Source: Paramecium sonneborni
Taxonomy: Eukaryota; Ciliophora; Oligohymenophorea; Peniculida; Parameciidae
Length of the DNA stretch: 64,000 nucleotides
NCBI GenBank assembly: GCA_905182985.1
Contig: CAJJDN010000100.1
Location: forward strand, 73,533-137,532
Direction: 5' to 3'
In this document: positions 36,362 through 53,500 of the stretch, in pieces
Numbering within the stretch: the stretch's first letter is position 1
Layout of the letters: each line of letters begins with the position of its first letter
Notes under the pieces: model-generated
The model's input: only the letters and a program-made list of their open reading frames with translations
Database searches by the model: none
Told to the model about the DNA's origin: nothing
Translations under genes and position numbers: made by a program

Positions 36362-37417
36362 ATGAAATAGAGCATTGATGCTAGTGAAAGTGCAAATTAA
36401 ACAACTTAACTTTGTTTAGTTTGTTCTCCGGAACCACAAAATAAAACATTGCTTAGTCCTAAGGATTTTCGAATAAGAAAACCAGCACCTTTAGTTTTGA
36501 AACCTATGTTATGTGATTAATAGGAGGATTCTGAAAAAGTAGTAGGATGTGAATATAATTTCAAAGATTTGAGATTAGGGAAGAAGATTGGTAGTGGCGC
36601 ATTTGGAGATGTATTTGTGGGATTCATTTAAGGTAAATTTATAGCTGTAAAATAAATGGATGGTAAGTAATTAGTGGAATCAGTGGATAATGAGATAATG
36701 ATTTTATCAAGAATGACACATAAAAATATAGTATAATATTATGGATATATGAAATAAGGAGGTACTTTGAATGTTTATTTGGAATATATGGATGGTATAT
36801 AATTAAGAGATAAAAATAGGTGGAAGTTTATCTGATAGATTAAAGTAGTTTGGAAAGTTTAATGAAACTTTGATAAGAAGATTTACAATTTAAATATTAG
36901 ATGGATTAATATATTTACATCGTTAGGCTGTAGTACATCGAGATTTAAAATGTGGAAATATTCTTTCAAATTAAAGAGGATAAATAAAGATAGCAGATTT
37001 TGGATCATCTTCATGGAAAGAAACAATAAATTTATCAGATACAGAATTTTGTTAATCAATGAAAGGGTATTAAAATAATAATATAAGAGTTCTTTTAAAT
37101 GGATGGCACCTGAATTATTATAAAAAGAAAAGAAATATGGAAGAAGAGTAGATGTATGGAGTTTGGGATGTGTAATAATAGAAATGGCAACAGCTGAAAA
37201 TCCATGGTATATTAACATTATTATAAGTATTAGGCCAAATATAAAGAGTTTAGCTTAGTTATTAGAAGCAGTTTAAAATTTGAAATGTCCTCCTATACCA
37301 ACTCATCTCTCAAAAGAATGTTAAAACTTTATAAAAAGATGTTGTACATATAATAAAGATTAAAGACCACATGCAGAAATATTAAAAGAAGATCCTTGGA
37401 TAAAAAAAGAAATTTGA
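36362..37417 (+). CDS. MAP3K/STE11-like protein kinase
   Basis: 326 aa, three introns (36795-36819, 37067-37089, 37207-37233). A 75-residue leader contains two Pro/Ser-rich patches and a CLVC pair. The kinase has GSGAFGDVFVG, IAVKQM (ATP Lys), HRDLKCGNIL, DFGSS and WMAPELL. The Cys-Gly-Asn after HRDLK and the MAPE ending are typical of the NPK1/ANP/MEKK branch of MAP kinase kinase kinases. It is a bare kinase without a regulatory domain, short for that group. The C-terminal lobe ends HAEILKEDPW. GET3 follows 104 bp downstream on the same strand. Confidence 0.88.
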
Positions 37418-37521
37418 ATATTTCTAATTATTACTAAGATTCTCATTATATATTTAATTGATTCTATATTAAAATTGGTTAGTTTTTTGATCATTAAAAA
37501 TATTTAATATAAATTTTAATT

Positions 37522-38618
<1,097 letters not shown>

Positions 38619-38659
38619 TTTTGGGGTTATTTAATATATATATATATAATAATTAAAAA

Positions 38660-39031
38660 ATGCAATAGAACTCATCTTAAACGGCTATCCAAACTTAGAG
38701 CAAGAGCTTTGTGAAGGAATCCAAATATACTACCAAAGTTGATGCAAAATTGGTTGAAATTCCAGACAATGATGAATTCGAGAAAATTGTCGAATTTGGC
38801 AAAGAACGTGAATATGGTCTTTGTATAATTTAATGAATCAATCATTATTTTTATTCTAAAGATTCCAACACATTCTAAAAACCTACATTTGGCCTTATCA
38901 CTGGCCTTCTAATCTTCACATAATTAAATGCTTATTAATATGACATTCCCTTCTTATTCATAATTAAATATGCAATTAAAAAGTAGCAGAACTAGAAATC
39001 CTAACAGTCTGATGAACTACAATATAATTGA
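38660..39031 (+). CDS. Small membrane protein, 110 aa, unknown
   Basis: Exon 1 (soluble, Gln/Ser/Lys-rich, then acidic) and exon 2 (a hydrophobic pair FGLITGLLIF and FLFIIKYAI, then a Lys/Gln tail) share a frame only if 39 nt (38823-38861) are removed. A 45-nt alternative also works, and both are long for this genome, so the splice is uncertain. It starts 41 bp after GET3 on the same strand. No family recognised. Confidence 0.5.
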
Positions 39032-40301
39032 TTAATTTACATAACACATTAGTAGTTTGAATCACTCTGTCAAAGTCATGAAAAACTTATGAAAAATATT
39101 TTTATATTTTAAAATCTGCTTCATCATCAATAAAATAATAGCTATATTTTATAGTAATATCATTGTAATTCATAAAGTAACCATTTGCAACAGTTAGAAC
39201 ACAAACAAATTTTTGTTACTTAATTTTAATGACTTTTAAAATACTTTATTTTAAGGATCATTTAGATCTCCTAAATATAATTAAAATTTTTCTTCAAAAA
39301 TCAAAGCATTCCCCTCGTCTCTTTTCGATTATTATAAATTATTCAACATTTAATAAATTATAATTCATCAATTCAATTTAATTGATTTATATATGTTATC
39401 TATTTTTGAAAACATAAAATTATCAAAAATTCCTAATCTATATCGATTTGTGTTCTTCTATAGAATAATAATTACATAATAAAATGAGAAACAAAGTTTT
39501 TTTAGGTTATTGGATCATTGTAGATCTTTTTATTATCCATTGAATTATAAAATTATTCTCTATAGTAAGATTCTTATTAGATTATTTAGGATTATCAGAT
39601 ATATCACAAATCTGAAGAATTATATATTGTCACGTTTGCTCCATTCAATCAACATGTTTTAGTTAACTTACATAAAGGATGCAAATAATTTGATTTTTAA
39701 AAGATATCCACTTTGCGTTAATTAGGCTTATCATATAAATTAGTCATAGTTATTAGGATTAAGCCCAATTCTATTGTCTGTAAGAAGAGTTTCGTAAGAC
39801 TTTTTAAATGTGTGTTAATAGTGTTCACAATATCAAAAGATCAATTTAAAAGTTCAATTTGGAACCAAGAAGTATGATTTTTTCAATAAAAAATTTATTT
39901 GAATTGATGAGAATTGTAGAAAATTAGAAAATGATTTATTGGAAACAATTTGACCTAATGTTAGTTGTTATAATCAGGGGATATTTTGAAAATTTATAAA
40001 CACATTCTTTTATAATTCGAGTAGGATTATGCATAAAGAATCATTAAAAATGTTGACTGATCCATTCTAATTTTGAGAAATTTTTAGATGAGAATTAGTA
40101 GTATATAAATAAATTAATTTAATTATTAAATTGTTTCTAATTTTTGTATTATAATTAAATATAAAATTATATTTTAATAATTCCTATTTTGAATAATATG
40201 GAATAGTGAAACATTATTGATGCATTATGTATAAATAATATATGGAAAATTGTTAATATAAGGAACGTATAAACATTTAAACATTATTCAGTCCAATTTT
40301 G
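39032..40301. other. Long intergenic region with a possible gene remnant
   Basis: 1,270 bp, the longest gap in the window. A plus-strand frame open from about 39505 to a TGA near 39873 reads like protein (for example YHKSEELYIVTFAPFN), but no start and no joining introns could be found. The frame breaks up afterwards. A decayed gene is possible. The rest shows nothing. Confidence 0.35.
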
Positions 40302-41140
40302 TCAATAGGTGTTGAATATAAACTAAGAAATAAGTTATTATATTTCTAAAATGAAAAATGAGAATGGCTTTTCCAATTTAACACTTTTTGGCACTTGACG
40401 TTCTATAGAATCAAACCCATTTTATTAGAATTTAATTGGTTAAATGATTGACTTCATATTAACTTCACCTTCTTTTTGAATTGCTTCAATCATATCACAA
40501 AATGCTTCTTTAATCTAATTATATTGATACAATAATACGGGTTTCTTGTATCTGTAAGACATTCTATCTTTGAGCCACTCTGAATTTGAAATAGATGTGT
40601 CTTCTTTTAAATTATATTTATTGTTAGGTGAACAAAATACCTATCTTAATTGCACATATTAATTACATTAGCCTTCATATCAAAATAACGAGAAATGAGT
40701 ACAATTTCAATGTCACATAAAATTTGAGTACCTTCTATGATTCTATTTTTTTAAAACTGATTCTATGGTTTGAGTTGTTCATTTAATATAAATGATGCAA
40801 AATGATTCTAAGTTGTTTGAGGTTGAACATTTCTCATAACATCTTCTGCATTTATAAAAGGAGTAGATGCTCCAAATTAAAAACTTGGCATTGACATTCC
40901 AGCTCCAAGATGTCCCATCTATAAACTATCTGTTTATTTTAATATTTATGGGAAAGACTCATCTAAGGGTTTTATAATTAATTTACTTGAATTCCTAACC
41001 TGCAATGTTGGAGGTTGATTCATAAAATCTTAAACAACTGGTAAGTAGCAATTATATACAAAGAATGTACTGCTAGGAGTCTGATTTAATTGAGGAACTA
41101 ATTAATCTTATTTTGCTTCCTTAGTTACATCAGATAACAT
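40302..41140 (-). CDS. Orphan protein, 270 aa
   Basis: One 26-nt intron (40641-40666) restores a single frame ending in TGA. Composition is ordinary, with a Pro/Asn/Gln-rich first half (MGHLGAGMSMPSFQFG is a Met/Gly patch) and a folded-looking second half with an RIIEGTQILCDIEIVLISRYF strand-like block. No motif known to me. Its neighbours are GET3's small follower (+) and the m-AAA protease (-), each several hundred bp away. Confidence 0.68.
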
Positions 41141-41613
41141 TAATTATTTCTAATATAAATAAATTAAAATTTTAAGTATTCTAATTATATTATATAGACA
41201 ATATTTTAAAAATATTATTTCGGAGAACAACAGTAAGAATTTAAAGCATTCTATATATATATCAAATCTTATAATCAAACTTCGATTATTCAGAAAAACT
41301 ATGATTGAAGACTAAAAGAAGTGTTGCAATTATCGATTCTATAGATATATGACAAATGATTAAGAAGACTGTTATTTTATTTATTAAATTAATTTAGATA
41401 TCAAATTCACAATTCAATAAACTTATGAAATAATCCAATTTAAAGTTATTACTTCTTATAATTATTTAAATATAAAAAACAAAATTATTATAATAAATGA
41501 TAAATGAGTATATTATAGAAGAAATTTTATAATTCAAATGAAAAGCATTTTAAAGAAATAGTTAAATTATTTATGTAATTAAGATTACATATTATAAAAA
41601 TAATAATAATTTG
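41141..41613. other. Intergenic, one possible 68-aa frame
   Basis: 473 bp. A plus-strand frame from ATG 41301 to TGA 41507 has a start context and a CC pair but no motif, and is short enough to be chance. Confidence 0.25.
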
Positions 41614-43780
<2,167 letters not shown>

Positions 43781-43929
43781 AAATAAAAATAATTCAATAA
43801 ATTAATCATTTAATATACTTCTCTAATTCTTTTTTTTCTAAATTATCCTTAACATTCACTAACTATCCTCATTTTACTCATTATTCACTTAATTGTATTA
43901 TTTTTTTTCATTTATATAATTTATAATAT

Positions 43930-46900
43930 ATGAGCTCAGACATCTTTATTGAATTTGAATAAAGCTACAATATAGAACACAATTAACCTAGTTAAAATAT
44001 TATTAATCAAGAAGAATCAATTCATAGAAAAAAAAAAGGTGGACCAGCTAGATTTACACGAAAAGTTGATCCTTTACAAAACAGAGATATTCCTCTCTAA
44101 CCACCTTCAATAGGAAGTTAAATTATTGAAAATCCTTTGACTCCAAAACTAGAAAAAGATTCAGAACTTTAAATGTTATAGATATCACCTAATGATGTTG
44201 TTATTCAAGAAAATCCATTGGTACTAACATCAAAATTAGAAATCAATAGAGAATCAAATGATACTAAACTTAAAAATCAAACAGCTATTATAACTAGTTC
44301 TTAACAGATTAATAATTTCTTAAAATTAGTCATTGCAAAAAGCTCTTTCAACAGATTTATTGATAATCTATTGTAAAAGTCTTATGTCAAGAAATATTAT
44401 CATTTTACTGATTTTTAAAATAGTTTAATGGATGATCTTAAATATTTATATTAACATGAAAGAGTCAAAAAAAATTGGCTATAAAAATAATGTAAACGCT
44501 TAAAATTTGTTCCAATATTAGATTAAAGTAGTAATTTTGTGATTGGATGGCAAATGTTACATATTATAACTACAATATTAATATTTTTTTGGACTCCTTT
44601 TAACATTTCATTTGGTGTTACCTACTAATAGACAGTTTTTGGTGAAATGACTGTAAAAAGTGTTGAAAATTGTTTTCTCCTTAGCATTCTTATTGATGGT
44701 TTAATTGTTCTTAACACTTCATTTATTGAGAAAGGAGTGATTATCAAATCAAGAAGGAAAATTTTTATTAATTATTTAAATAGTTAAGGAATATATGATA
44801 TAGTAAAATATAAAAAAAAATAATAGTTGTCATTCGTAGCTCTACTTATTGGAATTGAGAATGAAATAGAGGATTCGCATGATAAATTAGGATGGCAAAT
44901 ATGTCCATATTTAATATTTTATGGAAGTAGATAATTTAAGCTACAGGATCGAGTTCGTAAACTAGAAGAGTAAATATTGTTATAAAATTTAGATTCTTTA
45001 ACTTTACTGGTTCATATTAAGATTTTATAGAATTAATTAAATTGTTATTTATGGTAATATATGTAGGTCATTTATTTGCTTGTTTGTGGCATGGAGTAGC
45101 CTTTTATTAGCAAGGTCATCGTTAAACATGGATAGATACTTATGTTGAAAATCCTGAAATGTTTGAAAAATATAATTTTGCTATTTATTGGGCTGTTTAA
45201 ACAATGATTACAGTAGGATATGGTGATTTAACACCTTAAAATCAAGCAGAAAGAGTTTGTGCAAATTTCAGTATGTTTTTAGCATGTGGAGTTTTTGCAT
45301 TTTCTTTTAATTCAATAGGATTAATGCTTACAAATTTGAATTCCAGATAGGTTCTCTATAAAAAAAGTATTAATCTATTGAATTAATATTTGACAAAAAA
45401 TTAAATAAAGTTTGAGTTGTAATAACGTATTAGAAACTATTATGATTATATTTTTGCAGAAGAGTAAGAAATTAACGATGAAGAAGTGTCACAAATAAAA
45501 TAAAAGTTATCAAATAGTCTTCAGGAGGAACTTAATTTTGAAATAAGACATAATGTAATGAAGATGAATACATTGCTGGCAAAATTTTCATAGAAAACTT
45601 TGAAATAATTATCATAAATAATGGAGGAAGTAAGATATTCACCTGAAGATTAAATTTTATATTAAGGTAATTATGATGATGCAGCAATGTATCTGATAAC
45701 AAAAGGAAGGATATGTATTTAATTTTAGGATGACAATGAAGGAAATAATAGTCGAGTATTTTGTTATCTAAGTAAAGGAGAGTCTTTTGGCGAATATGGA
45801 TTTTTTACAGGTATGGCTCGTACTGCATCTGCAAAAAGTGAAGGATTTTCTAGAGCTTATAAAATTTAGAGATAGCATTTGTTGAATGTATTGACATAGA
45901 ATTCATCAGATATGGTATTTAAATAAAATAAAAGGTAGGAAAGATTTTGTGAAATAAGAGATAGTATTTTGGCAAGTAATAATTTCTAACCAGCTAAATT
46001 GAGTTGTTATTCATGTAAAAAGTTCACTCATTTGATAAAAGACTGTCCTATACTACATTATGTGGCTGATTAAGAGAGGGTCTTAAAAAAAGAGTATTTT
46101 CCAATTTAACAGGAAAGGAATAGTAAATATTCTAGAAAAAGGATTACAAGAACTAAATATCATACTTTAAAAGAAGTGAGAAAGAATGTCAATTTAGTTA
46201 AAGAAATTCAGTGTAATTATGCATTAGATAATATATCTTAAGTTGATGATTAAATAGAAGATTCTGAAAGTGAAGTAGCTGTATCTCCATAGGATCATTG
46301 TAATAAATAAGATTTATTTTAGCTTCATAAACTAAGAGTCTATCAAAATTATCTAGATAATAATCTTAAAATAGAAGTTTATCTTAGGATAATCATCTTT
46401 AACCTATTTAAGAAAGTGAAAGTTCAAAAGAGAGTGGAGTAATACAAAATTAAAGAGTAAAATAGGTTAAGTAAACTATATAAACTGCTGGATTTTGTGC
46501 CACAGATTCAATTCATAATAAATTAGCATCTATAAAAGAAGAATAAATGACAGATTCACTTTAAGAAAAATAACAATAGTCGTCTATTAATATTTCAATA
46601 TCTAATTTATAGAAACTTGAAGATTTTAGATTCTCTCTTAAAAATGATCAACATTTATAACCAAATAATGATAGTTAGCGTTCATCAAATAAGAGGAATG
46701 CTTAAGTTAAGAAATTAAAGAAGGATGATTCATAAAAGCATATTTAATCACAAAGTTAATTAGATTTTAGAGATACTAGAGGTTAATCTCTTTCAAATCA
46801 AATTAGAAAATCGAGATTGTCCAAAGATATTAGAGAAATCTCTTAAGAGTTTTAAATGGTTGATAAAAGAGATATATTTAAAAGAAAATATTCAAAAACA

Positions 46901-47444
46901 AATCTTACTAAAACTACTAAAACTTTTAAGACTCTTAAAATTTAAGATAATCCTTCTCAAATTTAAAATTAAGAATTATCGACTCCTGTTCATGATTATT
47001 ATACTCCATCTAATTCAATGTTTTTGGAAAATTTTGAAACAATGAAAAACTATCGATATTATTTTAGTTGGAATAATCCTTCTGTTGTAGTCCCAAGAGC
47101 TGTCAGAATATTTAAAATTAATATAGATAAAAGAAAGAATTTTGGTAATATCTTTTCATTATATACATTTAATAATTTAGCTATAAATAAAACACTTAGA
47201 ATCAAAAGAAAATTAAAATTAATGTAATTTTTAATATTTATTTTCTTAAAGTGATGATCCAATCTTTGAAGATATCAATACTAAAAAAAGTAGATATGGA
47301 AATAGAATACCACGTTAAACAAGAGTTTGTAATAAAAGAACTACTCAATAATCTGATTTAATTGGTTAACATCTTGAAAAACCATCTCATGGAACAGATA
47401 TTTCTATTCACAAATCAAACTTTTATGAATATAAAAATATTTGA
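43930..47444 (+). CDS. Cyclic-nucleotide-binding-type potassium channel
   Basis: 1,146 aa, three introns (44970-44992, 46300-46322, 47224-47251). Six-helix voltage-gated layout. S1 is near IITTILIFFW and S2 near LLSILIDGLIVL. S4 is poorly basic (GSRQFKLQDRVRKLEE). S5 is IKLLFMVIYVGHLFACLWHG, and the pore has TVGYGDLTP (Thr420-), the potassium selectivity filter. After S6 comes a C-linker and a cNMP-binding fold (YLITKGRICIQ, GESFGEYGFFTG, ARTASAKSEG) like EAG/HCN-type channels. The key Arg that contacts the cyclic nucleotide phosphate is at the right place (MARTAS). Next is a CCHC zinc knuckle (C685-x2-C-x4-H-x4-C) and then a disordered tail of about 450 residues. Paramecium has many such channels controlling ciliary beating. 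This one opens 149 bp from the divergent m-AAA gene. Confidence 0.9.
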
Positions 47445-47554
47445 AATTTATTCTATACATTATTCATTTAATAACTCTTTAATAGGATTCATTTCTAATC
47501 ATATTATTAATCTTTAATAATATATTTTATTAATTATTTTACATTACTACAATT

Positions 47555-50500
47555 ATGGGCTGTTGTGCCAGTGCTGCTAATGAAATTTATATACCTGCTA
47601 ATAATAAGCAAAATCAATAAACCTAAAATTAAAATAATCAAGGTTACCAAACATAATCTGATTAAGATAATGAAATTTTCATTTAACATCAAGATTAGGC
47701 TCAAAATCCTTAATAAATGACAAATTCATATGTTTTCAATTAATCATCTCTTCATGAGACCTAATAGATGTAAAAATTATTAATTTATTACATTAGGTCA
47801 TAAAATGTATATGAGTATGAGGAGGAACAAACAGAATAGCAAATTAAAATATCTAAAAAACTTAAATAAAACTAAAAACCTGATTTAGATGCTATTGGAT
47901 CAGGTATCATTTTTTTATTTAATAATTAGATGCTAAAAAAGAATAATTATCGTTAAGAGAATTTCTATAAAGAAAGAGATAGCTCAAAGGAAAAGAGTAA
48001 TAAAAATTTAGTGAATAAATGAATATTATTGAAGATATTGAAAGTTAAATTCACAATAAGTAATTAAATTTAAACACATTAAATGTAAATAAACTTATAA
48101 TTTATTTAAGGACATCTGCCAAAAATATAATAAATCTTTAATAGACATCTTATCTTTAAAAAACTAACAAAATTATTATATAATTGAATTAATCCTTATC
48201 TACATTAATGATTATGAAATCATTTAACATGTTTTACTCAATCATACCCTACCTGAAGGATAGATATTATAAGCTACTGCTATTCGATTAATTAATAAAA
48301 TGAAGCCATTGTTTAGTAATAAAGAAAAAATTGAATAATCAATAAATTTCATCAAGTCAATCTTCAATTCAGGTGAAGTTATCCGTATTTTAAATCAATT
48401 AGAATTTAGTAACATAGATTCATATATTAATATGAAAGATTATGATGAATTAAAATTATTTGGATTAATTAGCAAGCTCTTTGAAAAAAGTGAAATCTAA
48501 AGGAATTTCAAATTTATTAAATAGTATAAAGAAGCAAAAAAAAATTACAAATTTTAAAATTTAATAGTCCCCAAATCTATACCTTTTGGATAAAATAATA
48601 TTAGAATTGTTGATAAAGCTCTATTACAATATTTATCATTCAATATTTTCCATTAGATTGCACTTTAAAAAAAATGGGATTTATTTTTATAATATTCAAA
48701 TGACTATTATTTAATGCCAAATATTACATAAGTCACTCCTATAATGATGTTATTTCAAGATGCTCCTTTTAGTGTTATAAATAAATATTTCACATTATAT
48801 CCGGATTCTATTCAAAAATCATTAAATTTCTTTACAAAAAGAGGTAAGAATTTAATACATTGTTTATGCTTAAATAAAACATTAAGATCTATTGAGGAAA
48901 GTAAATCAATTATTGATAAACTAAATGAATATTAAGAATTGTTAAAATATTTATTAGTTTAACCATACAATGAACAGATTCCTTTAGTTACATATTTAGA
49001 TTGTTAGAAAGAGCCATAAAATATATTCATTTCCTTCTTGAGTTAACATATATAAAAGAAATTCGACTTTTATTAAATCTATTTGGAAGTCTTAAAATCT
49101 ACAGTTGAAAGAAATCAATCAGACCACCCTAAAATTAATAATAATACAAATTATTTTTATTCAATTTAAAATGAAAAAACCCCAAAAAGGTTAAGAATCA
49201 AAAATTATGTTTAATACAATTATGAAAAATTTGACACAATATATTATTAGTATATCTAAGTAGCCAAATAATTGATAAAACATAAATTTTAAATAAATTT
49301 AAGTTGGATTAATAATTTTGATGTCCACTCAACTCATTATCCATATGAATTTAGTGGAGTTGTAAGACCATTATTGATTTTATTGGTATAACAAGGTTAA
49401 TTTGATTTAGTTAAGAAACAAGTTGAATTAATAAAACCATTTTATTATAAATAGATTAAAATTAATAATGAAATCAATATATAATCACAATTTGTATCAA
49501 AGCTAATTTAAATAATAAAATTAGCATCCGATAGAAGTTAATTAACTTCTATTAGTAATGAAATACAAAATACAATTAAGTCTAATCCTTTATTACTAAA
49601 AATACCTTTACATGGATATTTTGAAGCCAGATCCAAATAGGATAGTATTTTATATGGTAATTTTCATTAAAGATCTAAATAGAAATTATATTAATTTGAT
49701 TGTATTTATAATCAACTTATAGATTTAAATGATAGATCTTTTGATTAATGTTATTAAATTTAAGATTAATTAATTTATAAGAATGAATTAATTTGCTTAC
49801 AAATAATTAGAAAACTTTTTTAAAATCACAAATTATTTTTAGTTGATGATTAATTTATTAATGAAATTTATAAGAATATTACTTTTGTTGCCAATTTTGA
49901 TCAATCTTAGAAAGATGAAAAAAGAAAAAAACGAATCATTTTGAAAAAATCAAGTTAATCATCAAAGCACGTAAATAATGGTAAAAATCATAACAGAATC
50001 AATCATAATAATGTGATTAAAACTGTTGTATTTTTAACTTTAAAAACAGTTGATGATAAATAAGGACCTACATATAATTTCAAAGAATTTATTTAATTTT
50101 TAAAAATAAAGAGTTTTGAATATATTGCAAAGAAGGAAAGTTTTTTTGACAAAATATGTAATCTAAATTAAAATGAACAAATATAAACATTAATTAGACT
50201 TAATTTTGATGATAATTTTCGTAAATTTCCCTAAGGTTTACATCTTTTGGATGATTATTTTGATGTTAGTGTTAATTCTAAACGTTGGACTACTTCACTC
50301 TTTATTTATTCAAAATAGATAAAATTTGACTATAATTTAATTCTTGATGAAAAAAAAAAAATTTAATTTACAATTTTTAAGATTTAAGAAGATTAACTTG
50401 AAAACTATTATGATTGGGGATTGACTGGAATGATCTTAAATTTAATTGCATATCCTAAAGAATATCCAATAGCAAGAAATTATAAAGAAAAAGCTGCTTT

Positions 50501-53500
50501 GTATACAATCTAAAATCGAAAACCTTTAATTGCATCATTAATAACTATTAAAGAATGTTATAATGATTTAATAAAATTGTTTCCTAAATCTAAAATTCTT
50601 GAAAGCATATTTGATAAACTTTCATTAAAAGATGTTGTAGATAATTAATCATTTTTAAATTTAAATTATGTTTTAAAAATCACTGAAACTAGTAAAAATG
50701 TCTTAGCCTCTATTTTGGCTAAAAACTATTTCCCTATAAATTTTAATAAGAAATACAATAAAGAAGAAGTTAAAAAATTTAATGACTCATTACAATTATT
50801 ATTTCAAAATTTAAACAACAATGAGAAATAAAAAGAATTAAGTTTAATTGAATATTGTCACTTATATTCATTAATTAATCTTAAATCTTATCACATTATT
50901 GAAAAGAACTTTGAAAATATGAATATAGTTCATTTAAAATACATTATAAATTCTTGTCAAGATAAAGAAGTTAAAATTGCATTAATAAATGATCTACCAT
51001 AAAATATAATAGAAGATTTAGGAACTCCATTAACTTTTATTTGTGGAAGAGATTAATAAATGATTGTTCCTCTTTTGAATAAAATTTGTTCCATTAAAAT
51101 TTAAAATGGGGTATTGATTTTGGTTAAACCTATTTTGATATTGCTTTTTAATATTAATCCATCTTAAGCAATTGATATTTTATTTGAAATTCTTGAAAAA
51201 GAGTAATCAAAATATCGACTATAATTTATTCAGCATTTATACACACTTGCTTATCAAAACAAAGATCAAAAATCACTTAATCGTTTATTAGGATATTTAG
51301 ATTAAGATCCTGAAAAAAATAATTATAAAATTAATTTTATGATAGGAAATTAATTCACTATTGATAATGAATATCTTAATTACTTTTTAGCCTTAAGTCA
51401 TCCTATTTGTTTAGTATTAAACACATAATAATATAAATAATATTTAGAACAAAATAAATTTGATAATATGAAATTAAGAAATGATTATCTCTTATGTTTA
51501 AGAGAAGGAATGTATGAAAAAATTGAAATATTGAATAAATTAATTGGTTCATTTGAATAAATCAAAGAACAGGACACTTTTTGTTAATTTATTGCTTTGA
51601 TATTAATAGAAGCTTAAATTTAACCATTTAATCAATCCTTAATGGATAATTAAGTAGAGTTTCTTGAGGAATATTTTAAGTAATTCTATTAATAGGATAG
51701 ATATTAATTTTTTGGTTAAAATCATTAATATAGTTTGGAAAGAAAGTAAATAAAATAAAAAAATTAAATATTTGAAATCAGATAAAGAGCTCAAGATTTA
51801 TTTGAAAAATCAAAGAAAATTATTAATCATCCAGTTTAAAAGCTTTAATACATAAATAAATAAGAATATTAATTAATTTTTACATAAAATTAATAATATT
51901 CTAAGTAAAATTAAAACTATTCTTGTTTATTTTTGTCTAGTCAAAATTGTTAATCTTAAAATTATGAAAAATGTTTTGAGATTGTTCGAAAATGGGCTAA
52001 TTAATAAACTTTATGTGAGGTTTCTCCATTTTATGAAATGATGTATGCTCTTAGATACCCAAATAAATAATTAGTTTAGCAAAAAGAATAATTAATAGAA
52101 ATTTTGATTCAGCATTTTTTATTAAAAAAAACTGGACCTAATTTTATAAAACATAAATCAATAGAATATATATAATTATTGAAAGAAAATTGTACAAATT
52201 AAATTAATAAATATGTGAATGATAATTTTAGAAATATACGCCCTTAAATGATTGAATTATTTATCTAAGAAATGATTTGTGAAGATAAAAAATATGATCC
52301 AAGTCATGATGATTTGGATTATATCATTATGAAATTGAAATATCAAAATATTAAATTAGTAGAGATTATGAAAAAGAAATATAAAGGATTATAAACAATA
52401 AAATTTAATTCAGCTACTCTATTTTATGCAAAAAATGAAGTGAATCTTTTGCCATAAGTTGAATATGATATATCATGTAAAAAGTTTGAAAAAAGAATGC
52501 AATTTTTTTCTAAATTTATTTCCGGAGTTGGAATAAACTTAAAGAAATTAACACCAGATTAAGTTTATTTAGTTTATGGTAAGCATAATCATATTTTGTA
52601 AAAACTGAAATTTAGTTATGATAATTTAATACTTGCTCTAATTAGTGGAAATATGGAAACTATTCTTTATATAATTTAACTTAATTAAGAACCAAATAAA
52701 CTTGTTTATGAATAGAATATTTTTTAATTGATCATCTTAGAAAATTATAATGACAATCTTATTTTAGACTTTTTTAATAAGTATATTAAAGATCAAGTTA
52801 AATAAACCAATAGAATTTTCTAAATTGACAATTAACCAATTTTGTATTATCTAATACTAATGAGAAGATAAAAAATATTCGAAGATATTTATTTACCTTT
52901 TATGATTAAAATACATGGAGAACAAAATGCTCTCCAATTACTAAAAGAAGAATTGTTATTTAGTTTAGAGAATAATGATAAGTAAGATATATTAGGATTA
53001 GCATTAATGAGGAAAAACTATTTTATATTGAATTATTGTTCAGATATAATAAATAAAGAACATTTAAAGTTTATCAGGCATTATGATATTAATTTCTTTT
53101 AAACAATCAGAATTAAAAATGATAATAGTCCATATTCTAAATTTGTTGAATTATACCAAAAATATCTACCTTTATGTTGTGAATAATTAAAATTTAAGTA
53201 ATTTGAAAAATAGATTGTATAAGTTTCACATGGAGTATTTAGACTAAAAAATAAAAAATAAATAAATGTAAGAGTGTAATAAATACAATAACTTATCATA
53301 TATGAGCAAGCATGCATCAACTATATATTTAATTTAAATAAAGATTATTATTTTCACAATAAATCCTTAACAATTAAGCTAGCTTTAAATAAATGGAGTA
53401 TGCTTCAAAAATATTAATATGATCCTATTCTTTTACAATAAATTTTATAGGAATACAAATAACCTAATGGATCGTATAGTTTGAATTAAAAAGAATATAA

